The notes under the pieces are model-generated. The model was given only the letters and a program-made list of their open reading frames with translations. It did no database searches and was not told the origin of the DNA. Positions 28,063 to 35,390 of a stretch of 59,266 bases of DNA are shown here, piece after piece; the stretch's first letter is position 1, and each line of letters starts with the position of its first letter. A program made the position numbers and the translations under genes. This DNA comes from Dialister micraerophilus DSM 19965 (GTDB taxonomy: Bacteria > Bacillota > Negativicutes > Veillonellales > Dialisteraceae). Location of the stretch: assembly GCF_000194985.1 (NCBI RefSeq), contig NZ_GL878519.1, positions 945,471 through 1,004,736 on the forward strand, given 5' to 3'.

Positions 28063-28704
28063 ATGGCGGAAATCAAAGATAAAAATAAATTTCATATATT
28101 TTCGTCAGCGTATGTAAAATCGGCAGTAAATGCGAAACAATACGCAGAAGATGAATACGTGGAAATAGCATTCATCGGAAGATCGAATGTAGGTAAATCA
28201 TCACTTATAAACTCATTATGCGGAAACAAAAAACTTGCCAGAGTAAGTAGGGAACCGGGGAAAACACGTACAATAAACTACTACGCCGTACAATCACGAA
28301 AAGCGATAAATGAAGAAGAAGAAAGACAAGATTGGTACCTTGTCGACCTTCCGGGATACGGTTTTGCAAAAACATCGCAAAAAAATAAAGACATGTGGTC
28401 AAGTTTCATATCCGACTACATATATAAATCGGAAAAACTTATACTTATATGTCTTTTGGTAGATTTAAGACACCCCGGACTTGCCATGGATATGAAAGCT
28501 TATGAATGGCTTGTAAATTCTGGCGTTGACGTGCAAATAATCGCAACAAAAGCGGACAAACTCGGAAATAACGAAAAAAGAAAAAATCTCGCACAAGTGA
28601 AAAAAATATTTCAATTGAAAAATCCTCCGATTGCATACTCGTCACTTAAGAATGAAGGACGAAAAGAATTGTTGGAACTTATTGAAAATTACATATGCGA
28701 ATAA
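28063..28704 (+). CDS. engB: ribosome biogenesis GTPase EngB (YsxC/YihA)
   Basis: Essential GTPase for assembly of the 50S subunit. The 213-residue product has the G1 motif GRSNVGKSS (residues 39-47), G3 DLPGYGFA, G4 TKAD and G5 SSLKNEG. Ribosome binding site AGGGGT after the lon stop; lon-engB is a widespread operon. The last codons lie inside a 17-base tandem duplication (28686-28719). Confidence 0.96.
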   Translation: MAEIKDKNKFHIFSSAYVKSAVNAKQYAEDEYVEIAFIGRSNVGKSSLINSLCGNKKLARVSREPGKTRTINYYAVQSRKAINEEEERQDWYLVDLPGYGFAKTSQKNKDMWSSFISDYIYKSEKLILICLLVDLRHPGLAMDMKAYEWLVNSGVDVQIIATKADKLGNNEKRKNLAQVKKIFQLKNPPIAYSSLKNEGRKELLELIENYICE

Positions 28705-28719
28705 ATTACATATGTGAAT
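28686..28719. repeat. 17-base tandem duplication at the 3' end of engB
   Basis: Two adjacent copies of a 17-base unit (28686-28702 and 28703-28719) differ at one base. The first copy encodes the last engB codons and its stop. It looks like a recent slippage or duplication event with no effect on the protein beyond the stop. Confidence 0.8.
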
Positions 28720-28725
28720 AAATTA

Positions 28726-28762
28726 AAAACCTCGAAATCACAATAATCGATTTCGAGGTTTT
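28726..28762. terminator. bidirectional terminator between engB and metQ
   Basis: A 14-base perfect inverted repeat (28726-28739 with 28749-28762) with A on the left and T on the right, so it can end transcription from both convergent genes. Confidence 0.9.
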
Positions 28763-28770
28763 ATTATTTA

Positions 28771-29589
28771 TCAGAATGCCGGAACGATACTTCCGTTGTA
28801 TTCAGATTTCAAGAATTCTTTTACATCATCACTCTGCAGAGCCTTCAGCAACTTCTGAATTTCCGGTCTGTTTTCATCACCCTTGCGAACCGAGAGAATG
28901 TTTGCATAAGGAGAATTTGCACCTTCGGTAAAGAGAGCGGAAGACGGAGAAATGTTTGCCTGAATGGCGAAATTCATGTTTATAACCGCAATATCCGCAT
29001 CATTTATTGAACGTGGAAGTTGAGGCGCTTCCAATTCGGAGAACTGTAAATTCTTCGGATTTTCAGCAATATCTTCTACCGTAGCGGTAATCGGAGCACC
29101 GGCACGAAGCTTGATTAAACCTGCGGACTGCAAAAGCAATAATGCACGACCGCCGTTTGTCGGATCGTTCGGAATCAATACACGTGAACCGTCACTCAAA
29201 TTTTTTAAATCCTTAATCTTTGAAGAATAAATACCCATCGGTTCGATATGTATATTACCTATGGAAACTACATGAGTACCTCTTTCCTGATTGAATTTTT
29301 CCAAGTACGGAAGATGCTGGAAGAAGTTTGCATCAATACTTTTATCTTCCAAAGCCAAATTCGGTTGAACGAAATCATTAAATTCTATAACTTCGAGTTT
29401 GACACCTTCCTTTGCCAACTTGTCCTTGATGTGATTTAAAATTTGTGCGTGCGGAACAGGTGAAGCACCGACCTTCAATGTAACTTCATTCGATTCGCTT
29501 TTAGTTGCCGAGTCCGAAGAACATCCGGCAAGCAAACCTACTGCCGACAAAGCAACGATACCTGCAATAACAGTTTTCTTTAAATTCAT
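28771..29589 (-). CDS. metQ: methionine ABC transporter substrate-binding lipoprotein MetQ
   Basis: Captures methionine outside the cytoplasmic membrane for the MetNI importer. The 272-residue product has a lipoprotein signal with the lipobox LLAGC (lipidated Cys23) and the NlpA/MetQ fold signatures (VGASPVPHAQIL; IDANFFQHLPYLE; IPNDPTNGGRALLLLQSAGL). Its gene is preceded by a T-box leader, which predicts induction on methionine starvation. The ATPase (metN) and permease (metI) genes are not adjacent: the neighbours are engB and an O-antigen ligase-like gene. Confidence 0.94.
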   Translation of the reverse strand: MNLKKTVIAGIVALSAVGLLAGCSSDSATKSESNEVTLKVGASPVPHAQILNHIKDKLAKEGVKLEVIEFNDFVQPNLALEDKSIDANFFQHLPYLEKFNQERGTHVVSIGNIHIEPMGIYSSKIKDLKNLSDGSRVLIPNDPTNGGRALLLLQSAGLIKLRAGAPITATVEDIAENPKNLQFSELEAPQLPRSINDADIAVINMNFAIQANISPSSALFTEGANSPYANILSVRKGDENRPEIQKLLKALQSDDVKEFLKSEYNGSIVPAF

Positions 29590-29633
29590 AATAATCCTCC
29601 CAAAACTCCTAAAAATATAAAATACCTGACAAT

Positions 29634-29898
29634 AAAAAATCCCCGACCCTCAAAAGGGACGGAGAAACCGTGATACCACCCGAATTCATGTATACGTCAC
29701 CGCATACACCTCTAAAAGTACGGAAATTTCTTTCGATACTCTTTCTCTGTAACGGGAGTTCCCGGATTGCCTGACTATTCGGCAAAACAGACTCGGAGGC
29801 CATCTTCAATGTGCAATTCCATGCTTCTTTTCACCGACCGAAGCTCTCTAAGATGTTCATGTACATTTACTCTTCTCTTCATTGTCATTATCAAGTTG
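29634..29898 (-). promoter_or_regulatory. T-box leader RNA of metQ, probably tRNA-Met responsive
   Basis: On the minus strand the T-box core GGGTGGTATCACGG (29668-29681) is followed by a terminator hairpin (about 29643-29664) and a T run ending near 29634. Upstream are a stem I region with the GAAGAG-AGTA and AGAGAGC-type elements. A plausible specifier codon ATG lies at 29801-29803 in the context GAAG-ATG-GCC, matching the methionine role of metQ. In T-box RNAs uncharged tRNA binds the specifier and the T-box bulge to favour the antiterminator. The specifier assignment is less certain than the T-box itself. Confidence 0.88.
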
Positions 29899-29904
29899 AA
29901 ATCT

Positions 29905-29933
29905 ACTTTATCATCAAAAAAAACTATTGTCAA
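29905..29933 (-). promoter_or_regulatory. promoter of metQ
   Basis: On the minus strand, perfect TTGACA (29928-29933) and TAAAGT (29905-29910) with a 17-base spacer, placed directly before the T-box leader. Confidence 0.8.
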
Positions 29934-29986
29934 GCAATATGTGATTATGATTTGATTAAAAACAGAAGATGATGAAATATTATAAT

Positions 29987-30015
29987 TTGATAGAAGTAAA
30001 CTACTCTTATATAAT
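29987..30015 (+). promoter_or_regulatory. promoter of the O-antigen ligase-like gene
   Basis: TTGATA (29987-29992) and TATAAT (30010-30015), 17 bases apart, 28 bases before the start codon; divergent from the metQ promoter. Confidence 0.75.
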
Positions 30016-30042
30016 AGAGAAGGTGTTTTTATAGGAGAATAT

Positions 30043-31272
30043 ATGAACGAAAAACAAAACATTTCTCTGAAAGAAAGTAAAACTCTTATGTTTTGCTTGG
30101 CAGCTACAATAATTCTTATACCGCTTAATGCATACATATGGACAGCACCGCTGGTAGTTTCATTTGTATTGATGCTCATAAAAATAAAAAAAAGCGGAAC
30201 GGAACTCGAATTCGGAACATTGAAAAATATAGGAGCGATATTTCTCGTAATTTCCGCAATTTCGACAATAAATTCGAAAGGCATAATTTTTTCGATTACA
30301 AATTGGATGCTTTTACCGTTTATGTATGCGATTTTGTATGTAAGCATATTAAATTTTTCAAGAAATACCGATAGTCGGAAAAAACTTATATATGCGCTGT
30401 TTTCAGTTGCGGCAATTGTGCTGGCATACGGATTTATACAATACGCAAACGTACAAGACATGGCACATGATCTTGTTACACAAAGTTGGGTAGATGCAGG
30501 AAAGTTCCCTCTTTTGTCACGAAGAATGTACTCTACACTTGAAAATCCTAATCTTTTCGGAACATACCTTATTATGATTATCGGATTTGTTTCGTCATTC
30601 TTTTTGCAAATAAACGAGAAAAAGAAAAAAATTCTTTTAGGAATATTTCTCATAGCGCTTCTTTTTGCAGCAGCATTGACATACTCACGAACGGCATGGA
30701 TAAGTCTTGCTATAATGGTAGCCGGACTTGGTATCTTGTATGACAAAAGAATTTTGATTTTACTCTTGGCGATACCTATTGTAGCTTTCTTTTATCATGG
30801 ACAAATAGCAATCAGACTCATGTCGCTGTTATCGCAATCGGATACATCCGCATCGCTTCGCATCGGACTTTGGCAAAGTACAATTGCGATGATACAAGAT
30901 CATCCGTTTTTAGGAATAGGATGGGGAAGTTACTTTTTGACATATCCCGATTACAATTTCTACATACAAGATAAAACGGTTATAATGTATCATGCACACA
31001 ATATGTATCTTTCCATAATTGCGGAAACGGGAATAATAGGCGGAATTACCTATATATTGCTTATTTTTTTACATGGATATACAAGTTTTAAATTATACAA
31101 AAAAGCAAAAGATGTAATAAATAAATCAATCGGACTCGGAGGAATTCTGGTAACAATAGGAATACTTGTAAGCGGAATAGGAGATTATACACTCTTCAGT
31201 CGTTCGGTATCAGGCTGTCTTTGGGCGATTTTTGCGATAATTATGTCGGCATGGATTGAATTAAAAGAATGA
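30043..31272 (+). CDS. O-antigen ligase/polymerase-like membrane protein
   Basis: Polytopic membrane protein of the Wzy/WaaL O-antigen ligase family, 409 residues with about twelve hydrophobic segments. The large periplasmic loop carries the family landmarks DHPFLGIGWGSY and HAHNMYLSIIAETGIIGG, where a conserved His is needed for glycan transfer in ligases. Such proteins attach or polymerise surface glycans, which implies a lipopolysaccharide-bearing envelope. The gene stands alone, without glycosyltransferases next to it. Ribosome binding site TAGGAGA. Ligase versus polymerase cannot be decided. Confidence 0.78.
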   Translation: MNEKQNISLKESKTLMFCLAATIILIPLNAYIWTAPLVVSFVLMLIKIKKSGTELEFGTLKNIGAIFLVISAISTINSKGIIFSITNWMLLPFMYAILYVSILNFSRNTDSRKKLIYALFSVAAIVLAYGFIQYANVQDMAHDLVTQSWVDAGKFPLLSRRMYSTLENPNLFGTYLIMIIGFVSSFFLQINEKKKKILLGIFLIALLFAAALTYSRTAWISLAIMVAGLGILYDKRILILLLAIPIVAFFYHGQIAIRLMSLLSQSDTSASLRIGLWQSTIAMIQDHPFLGIGWGSYFLTYPDYNFYIQDKTVIMYHAHNMYLSIIAETGIIGGITYILLIFLHGYTSFKLYKKAKDVINKSIGLGGILVTIGILVSGIGDYTLFSRSVSGCLWAIFAIIMSAWIELKE

Positions 31273-31290
31273 AATATCGAAAACATGAGA

Positions 31291-31318
31291 TTTACAAAAG
31301 AAACAGATATTGTATAAT
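31291..31318 (+). promoter_or_regulatory. promoter of the mmd operon
   Basis: TTTACA (31291-31296) and TATAAT (31313-31318), 16-base spacer. The transcript would begin with an eight-pair hairpin (31327-31334 with 31339-31346) that has no T run and may stabilise the mRNA. Confidence 0.7.
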
Positions 31319-31372
31319 AATCTTGTAGCAGCTCTTAGGAGTTGCTCATAAAAATAAACCGGAGGAATTATA

Positions 31373-32902
31373 ATGGCAACAGTTTCGGAAAAAATGGAAA
31401 TTCTTCACGAAAAATTGAAACATGCAGAAAACATGGGTGGAGAAGAAAGAATAAAAAAACAACATGAAAAAGGGAAACTTACAGCTCGTGAACGCTTGGC
31501 ATTGTTATTTGACGATAATTCCTTTGTAGAAGTAAATGCACTTGTGAAATCACGCTGTCACAATTTCGGACAGGAAAAAAAGGATTTACCGGGCGAAGGT
31601 GTAGTAACCGGATACGGAACGGTTGACGGAAGGCTTGTATTTGCATATGCACAAGACTTTACCGTAATCGGAGGTTCACTTGGTGAAATGCACGCCGAAA
31701 AAATAGTACATATATGTAAGACGGCACTCAAAGTAGGTGCACCTTGTGTGGCTATGAATGACTCGGGCGGAGCACGTATACAAGAAGGTGTAAACGCATT
31801 ATCCGGATACGGGAAAATATTCCGTTGCAATACAAATGCATCGGGAGTAATTCCCCAAATATCCGCAATAATGGGACCGGCGGCAGGCGGAGCGGTATAC
31901 TCACCGGCACTCACCGATTTTGTTTACATGGTAAAAAATACAAGTCAAATGTTCCTTACGGGACCGAAAGTAGTAGAATCGGTAACAGGAGAAAAAATTA
32001 CTGCCGAAGCACTTGGCGGAGCATCGACACATACACATACATCCGGAGTTGCACACTTTGCAGCCGAAAACGATGAAGATTGTATAAATCAAATAAGATA
32101 TCTTTTGAGTTTCCTTCCTTCAAACAATATGGAAGATGCGCCGTGTGTAGACACAGGCGATGCGCCGGATCGTATATCTGAAACATTGAACGGTATAATT
32201 CCCGACAACGTAAATGCACCCTATGATATGTATGATGTAATTAAAGAAATAGTCGACAACGGAGAATATTATGACGTTGCGAAAGATTTTGCACAAAATA
32301 TCATTACCTGCTTTGCACGTATGGACGGACAAACTGTAGGAATAGTTGCAAATCAACCGTTATGTATGGCAGGATGTCTCGACTACAACGCATCGGATAA
32401 AGGAGCAAGATTTATAAGATTTTGCGATTGCTTCAACATACCATTGATAAACCTTGTAGACGTACCGGGATTTTTACCGGGGAAACAACAGGAATATGCC
32501 GGAGTAATAAGACACGGTGCGAAAATGCTTTTTGCAAACTGCGAAGCCACAGTACCGAAAGTTACCGTAATACTGAGAAAAGCATACGGAGGATCGTACA
32601 TTGCAATGTGCTCAAGAGAACTCGGAGCAGATCAAGTATTTGCATGGCCGACATCCGAAATTGCGGTAATGGGACCGCAAGGTGCGGCAAATATAATATT
32701 CAAAAAATCTGAAAATAAAGAAGAACTTACAAAAGAATACGTTGATGAATTTGCAACACCGTACAAAGCGGCGGAAATGGGATATGTAGATGCGGTAATC
32801 GATCCGGAGAAAACGAGACCGATGATTATAAACGCATTGAGAATGCTTGCAAGCAAGCACGAAGTATTGCCGGCAAAAAAACATGGAAACTTCCCCGTAT
32901 AA
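31373..32902 (+). CDS. mmdA: methylmalonyl-CoA decarboxylase alpha subunit (carboxyltransferase)
   Basis: Transfers the carboxyl group of (S)-methylmalonyl-CoA to the biotin carrier, the first step of a sodium-pumping decarboxylase and the last energy-conserving step of succinate to propionate fermentation. The 509 residues have the acyl-CoA carboxyltransferase fold with MNDSGGARIQEGV, IMGPAAGGAVYSPALTDF and AYGGSYIAMCSRELGAD. Length and sequence resemble Veillonella MmdA as remembered. A propionyl-CoA carboxylase beta subunit is the alternative, but the downstream mmdD- and mmdC-like genes and the absence of a biotin carboxylase favour the decarboxylase. Confidence 0.87.
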   Translation: MATVSEKMEILHEKLKHAENMGGEERIKKQHEKGKLTARERLALLFDDNSFVEVNALVKSRCHNFGQEKKDLPGEGVVTGYGTVDGRLVFAYAQDFTVIGGSLGEMHAEKIVHICKTALKVGAPCVAMNDSGGARIQEGVNALSGYGKIFRCNTNASGVIPQISAIMGPAAGGAVYSPALTDFVYMVKNTSQMFLTGPKVVESVTGEKITAEALGGASTHTHTSGVAHFAAENDEDCINQIRYLLSFLPSNNMEDAPCVDTGDAPDRISETLNGIIPDNVNAPYDMYDVIKEIVDNGEYYDVAKDFAQNIITCFARMDGQTVGIVANQPLCMAGCLDYNASDKGARFIRFCDCFNIPLINLVDVPGFLPGKQQEYAGVIRHGAKMLFANCEATVPKVTVILRKAYGGSYIAMCSRELGADQVFAWPTSEIAVMGPQGAANIIFKKSENKEELTKEYVDEFATPYKAAEMGYVDAVIDPEKTRPMIINALRMLASKHEVLPAKKHGNFPV

Positions 32903-32920
32903 CGATGAAAGGATGATAAA

Positions 32921-33394
32921 ATGGAAAACGAACAAATGCTGTATATAACCTTGGCGGCAGCGGCAATTGCAATCATTTGTTGTATAGCGGCACTTTATGC
33001 ACTTTCATCCGTAAAAAAAGCGAAAAAAGAAATTCTTGCAAAAAATATACAAAATGAAGAGAACGTAAAAAACGTACAAGAAATAAACAATACTCAATAT
33101 CCGGATCATGTAGAACAAGCCGATATAGAAAAAATCGACATGAGCGAAGTATATGAAGAAGGTGAAGAAATTCCATGTACGGAAAAAGATTTTGAAACAC
33201 AAGAAAAAATCGCAATGCCGACACAAGAAAAAACGCAAAATGAACTCGAGGAAATCGATCCTCAAATCATAGCGGTAATATCGGCAGCGGTTATGTGCAT
33301 GGGTGCAGGACAGGTATTATCTATAAAACGCACCGACAATGCAGGATGGAAGCGTGCGGCAAGACTGGCAAGCATGTCGAACGGAATATATTAA
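32921..33394 (+). CDS. mmdD: methylmalonyl-CoA decarboxylase delta-type (OadG-like) subunit
   Basis: Small membrane-anchored subunit expected to hold the decarboxylase complex together. The 157-residue product has one N-terminal membrane helix (about residues 6-27), a long acidic linker, and a C-terminal segment (IDPQIIAVISAAVMCMGAGQ ... WKRAARLASM) typical of the delta and epsilon subunits. In Veillonella these are two genes (mmdD and mmdE); here only one reading frame carries both kinds of feature. Lies between mmdA and mmdC with gaps of 18 bases each. Confidence 0.75.
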   Translation: MENEQMLYITLAAAAIAIICCIAALYALSSVKKAKKEILAKNIQNEENVKNVQEINNTQYPDHVEQADIEKIDMSEVYEEGEEIPCTEKDFETQEKIAMPTQEKTQNELEEIDPQIIAVISAAVMCMGAGQVLSIKRTDNAGWKRAARLASMSNGIY

Positions 33395-33412
33395 AAATCA
33401 GGAGGCACCGTA

Positions 33413-33805
33413 ATGAGAAAGTTTTCAATCACAGTCAACGGTCAAACATATGAAGTAGAAGTAAGTGAAATAAAAAACGGAACAATACCGCAATCGCCGG
33501 TACAAGTGCAACAAGCATCTGCACCGACACCCGCACCGATGCAAGCACAAACGCAAACATCGGTACCGAAACCTGAAACAACCGCAGGTGACGGAGAACC
33601 GGTAACATCACCGATGCCGGGTAAAGTCGTATATGTAAGCAGAACGGCAGGCGAAAAAGTGGAAGAAGGCGATGAAATACTCGTACTTGAAGCCATGAAA
33701 ATGGGAAATCCGATTATAGCACCGAAAAACGGAACAATCACATCAATGAACGTAAAAGAAGGACAAAACGTGCAAGGCGGAGACCTTTTGTTCACAATAA
33801 AATAA
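33413..33805 (+). CDS. mmdC: biotin carrier subunit of methylmalonyl-CoA decarboxylase
   Basis: Carries the carboxyl group on biotin between the carboxyltransferase and the membrane decarboxylase. The 130 residues comprise a short N-terminal domain, a flexible Pro/Ala/Gln/Thr linker (about residues 26-60) and a biotinyl domain with the motif EAMKM, in which Lys96 is the biotinylation site. Ribosome binding site AGGAGG. A terminator follows directly, so mmdB, the sodium-pumping beta subunit, is not part of this operon. Confidence 0.88.
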   Translation: MRKFSITVNGQTYEVEVSEIKNGTIPQSPVQVQQASAPTPAPMQAQTQTSVPKPETTAGDGEPVTSPMPGKVVYVSRTAGEKVEEGDEILVLEAMKMGNPIIAPKNGTITSMNVKEGQNVQGGDLLFTIK

Positions 33806-33812
33806 AAAGAAA

Positions 33813-33852
33813 AAATTTACACTTTCAACGAAAACGAAGTGTAAATTTTTTT
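33813..33852 (+). terminator. intrinsic terminator of the mmd operon
   Basis: Twelve-pair stem (33813-33824 with 33837-33848), 12-base loop, T run. Confidence 0.9.
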
Positions 33853-33868
33853 ATTACATATCGAAAAA

Positions 33869-33897
33869 TTGTAAATACTTTTTAACTGTGTTATAAA
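33869..33897 (+). promoter_or_regulatory. promoter of the M20 amidohydrolase gene
   Basis: TTGTAA (33869-33874) and TATAAA (33892-33897), 17 bases apart, 36 bases before the start codon. Confidence 0.6.
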
Positions 33898-33932
33898 GAA
33901 ACTGACAGAAATAAAATTTTAAAGGAGAAAAA

Positions 33933-35126
33933 ATGGAATTACAAGAAAAACTCATAAAAATGCTTGAAAAACGGAAAGATGAAATGATACAAATAAGAAG
34001 GCATCTTCATGAAAATCCCGAAGTGTCGTTTCACGAAACCGAAACTGCAAAATATATAGCAAAATTCTACGAAGGGAAAGATGTGGAAATACATAAAAAT
34101 ATAGCAGGTAAAAACGGAATTGTAGTTACGATAAAAGGTGGAAAAAGTGGGAAAACCATAGGAATTCGTGCGGACTTCGATGCACTTCCTATAAAGGAAG
34201 AAACGGGGCTTTTTTTTGCATCAAAAAATGAAGGAGTCATGCACGCATGCGGGCATGATGGACATACCGCATACCTTATGATACTTGCGGACTGCCTGAT
34301 TAAACTCAAAGACGAAATAAAAGGAACAATAAAAATAATACATCAAAATGCGGAAGAAATGGCACCTGGCGGAGCAAAAGACATAGTGGAATCCGGACTT
34401 TTGGATGACATGGAAGAAATATACGGAATACACCTTTTACCTGATGGGGCTGCAGGAACGGTAGGCTGGCATAAAGGATACAGTTTCACCGGAAGATCCT
34501 ATATGAAACTTGAAATAAAAGGCGTGGGTGGACACGGCTCATCACCGCACCTTGCAAACGATGCGATAGTAGCAGGTGCATACTTCATTACACAAGCACA
34601 AACCGTCATAAGCAGAAGATTGAACCCTTTTGATGTAGGAGTAATCACAATTGGATCATTTGACGGGAAAGGACAATTTAACATTATAAAAGAAAGTGTC
34701 GAACTTGAAGGAGATATACGCTGTATGTCTAACGAAGGACAAAAATTAATTGGAGAGGAACTTGAAAAACTTGCAAAAGGAATAGAAACGGGATTTGGGG
34801 TAAAATGTAAACTTACTTATAAGAATGATTATTCGCCGCTTTATAATGATATTGAACTTACTGAAAAAGTAGTAAAAATTTTGGAAAAAGCGGCAAAAAA
34901 AGACAAAGATATAAAAGAAGTAAAAGAATTTCCTCCGCAAGCACCTTCTGAAGATTTTTCATACTATAACAAAATCTGTAAAGGATGTTATTTTTTTATA
35001 GCAGCAGCACCAAAAAATGTGAAAAAAGTTATCTATAATCATAATCCGAAATTCGATATAGATGAAGATGCACTTTTAGTTGCAGCAAAATCAGTAGCAT
35101 ATATAGTAACGGAAAAAATGAAATAA
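33933..35126 (+). CDS. M20-family amidohydrolase (N-acyl amino acid or hippurate hydrolase type)
   Basis: Metal-dependent cytoplasmic hydrolase that releases amino acids from N-acylated or related amides. The 397 residues show the family layout: N-terminal RRHLHENPEVSFHETET, metal ligands in MHACGHDGHTAYL (about residues 100-112), the Glu pair in NAEEMAPGG, His in GIHLLPDG, the dimerisation domain (about residues 185-295) and the closing APSEDFSYY ligand region. The substrate cannot be read from sequence. Monocistronic with its own promoter. Confidence 0.88.
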   Translation: MELQEKLIKMLEKRKDEMIQIRRHLHENPEVSFHETETAKYIAKFYEGKDVEIHKNIAGKNGIVVTIKGGKSGKTIGIRADFDALPIKEETGLFFASKNEGVMHACGHDGHTAYLMILADCLIKLKDEIKGTIKIIHQNAEEMAPGGAKDIVESGLLDDMEEIYGIHLLPDGAAGTVGWHKGYSFTGRSYMKLEIKGVGGHGSSPHLANDAIVAGAYFITQAQTVISRRLNPFDVGVITIGSFDGKGQFNIIKESVELEGDIRCMSNEGQKLIGEELEKLAKGIETGFGVKCKLTYKNDYSPLYNDIELTEKVVKILEKAAKKDKDIKEVKEFPPQAPSEDFSYYNKICKGCYFFIAAAPKNVKKVIYNHNPKFDIDEDALLVAAKSVAYIVTEKMK

Positions 35127-35137
35127 AAATAAAAAAA

Positions 35138-35166
35138 TTGAAAAATATACAAAAAAGAGGTATAAT
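35138..35166 (+). promoter_or_regulatory. strong promoter candidate of a small RNA
   Basis: TTGAAA (35138-35143) and perfect TATAAT (35161-35166) with an exact 17-base spacer. It lies 11 bases after the amidohydrolase stop codon and points into a 70-base segment that ends in a terminator without any convincing gene. Confidence 0.7.
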
Positions 35167-35171
35167 TACTC

Positions 35172-35240
35172 ATGAATAGTTTTTATCTCCTTAAAAAAAC
35201 TATAATCTATACGAAAAAAGACGGAAAACCGTCTTTTTTT
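35172..35240 (+). ncRNA. predicted small RNA with an anti-Shine-Dalgarno loop
   Basis: From the expected start near 35172 to the terminator's T run the transcript would be about 67 bases. Its first hairpin pairs 35176-35184 with 35195-35203 (ATAGTTTTT/AAAAACTAT) and exposes the ten-base loop ATCTCCTTAA (35185-35194), complementary to the AAGGAG ribosome binding sites common in this genome. The second hairpin (35214-35240) is an intrinsic terminator. A trans-acting translational repressor is inferred; no known family was recognised. Confidence 0.5.
35214..35240 (+). terminator. intrinsic terminator of the predicted small RNA
   Basis: Eleven-pair stem (A6GACGG with CCGTCT6), AAAA loop, seven T. 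It could also end read-through from the amidohydrolase gene 90 bases upstream. Confidence 0.88.
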
Positions 35241-35281
35241 GTTACTTGCAAAAACGGTATTTATATACATAATGAATAAAG

Positions 35282-35311
35282 TTGCAAAGAAAAAGTGAAA
35301 ATTAGTATAAT
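35282..35311 (+). promoter_or_regulatory. candidate promoter of the DUF1275 gene
   Basis: TTGCAA (35282-35287) and TATAAT (35306-35311), 18-base spacer, about 80 bases before the start codon. Confidence 0.6.
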
Positions 35312-35390
35312 AAGATATATAAAAATTATCTATAAATCAAGGTGACGAAAATAAATATTAAAACAGCTGAATAAAGAAAGCAGGAAGAAA

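Noticed and set aside
29775-30746. Long open frame of 323 codons on the minus strand opposite the metQ leader and the O-antigen ligase-like gene
   Set aside because: It runs through the T-box promoter and leader and is antisense to a well-supported membrane protein gene. Its composition is that of a shadow frame with no recognisable domain.
35172-35280. Leaderless 35-codon frame starting at the predicted start of the small RNA
   Set aside because: It would cross the strong terminator and has no ribosome binding site and no protein-like pattern.
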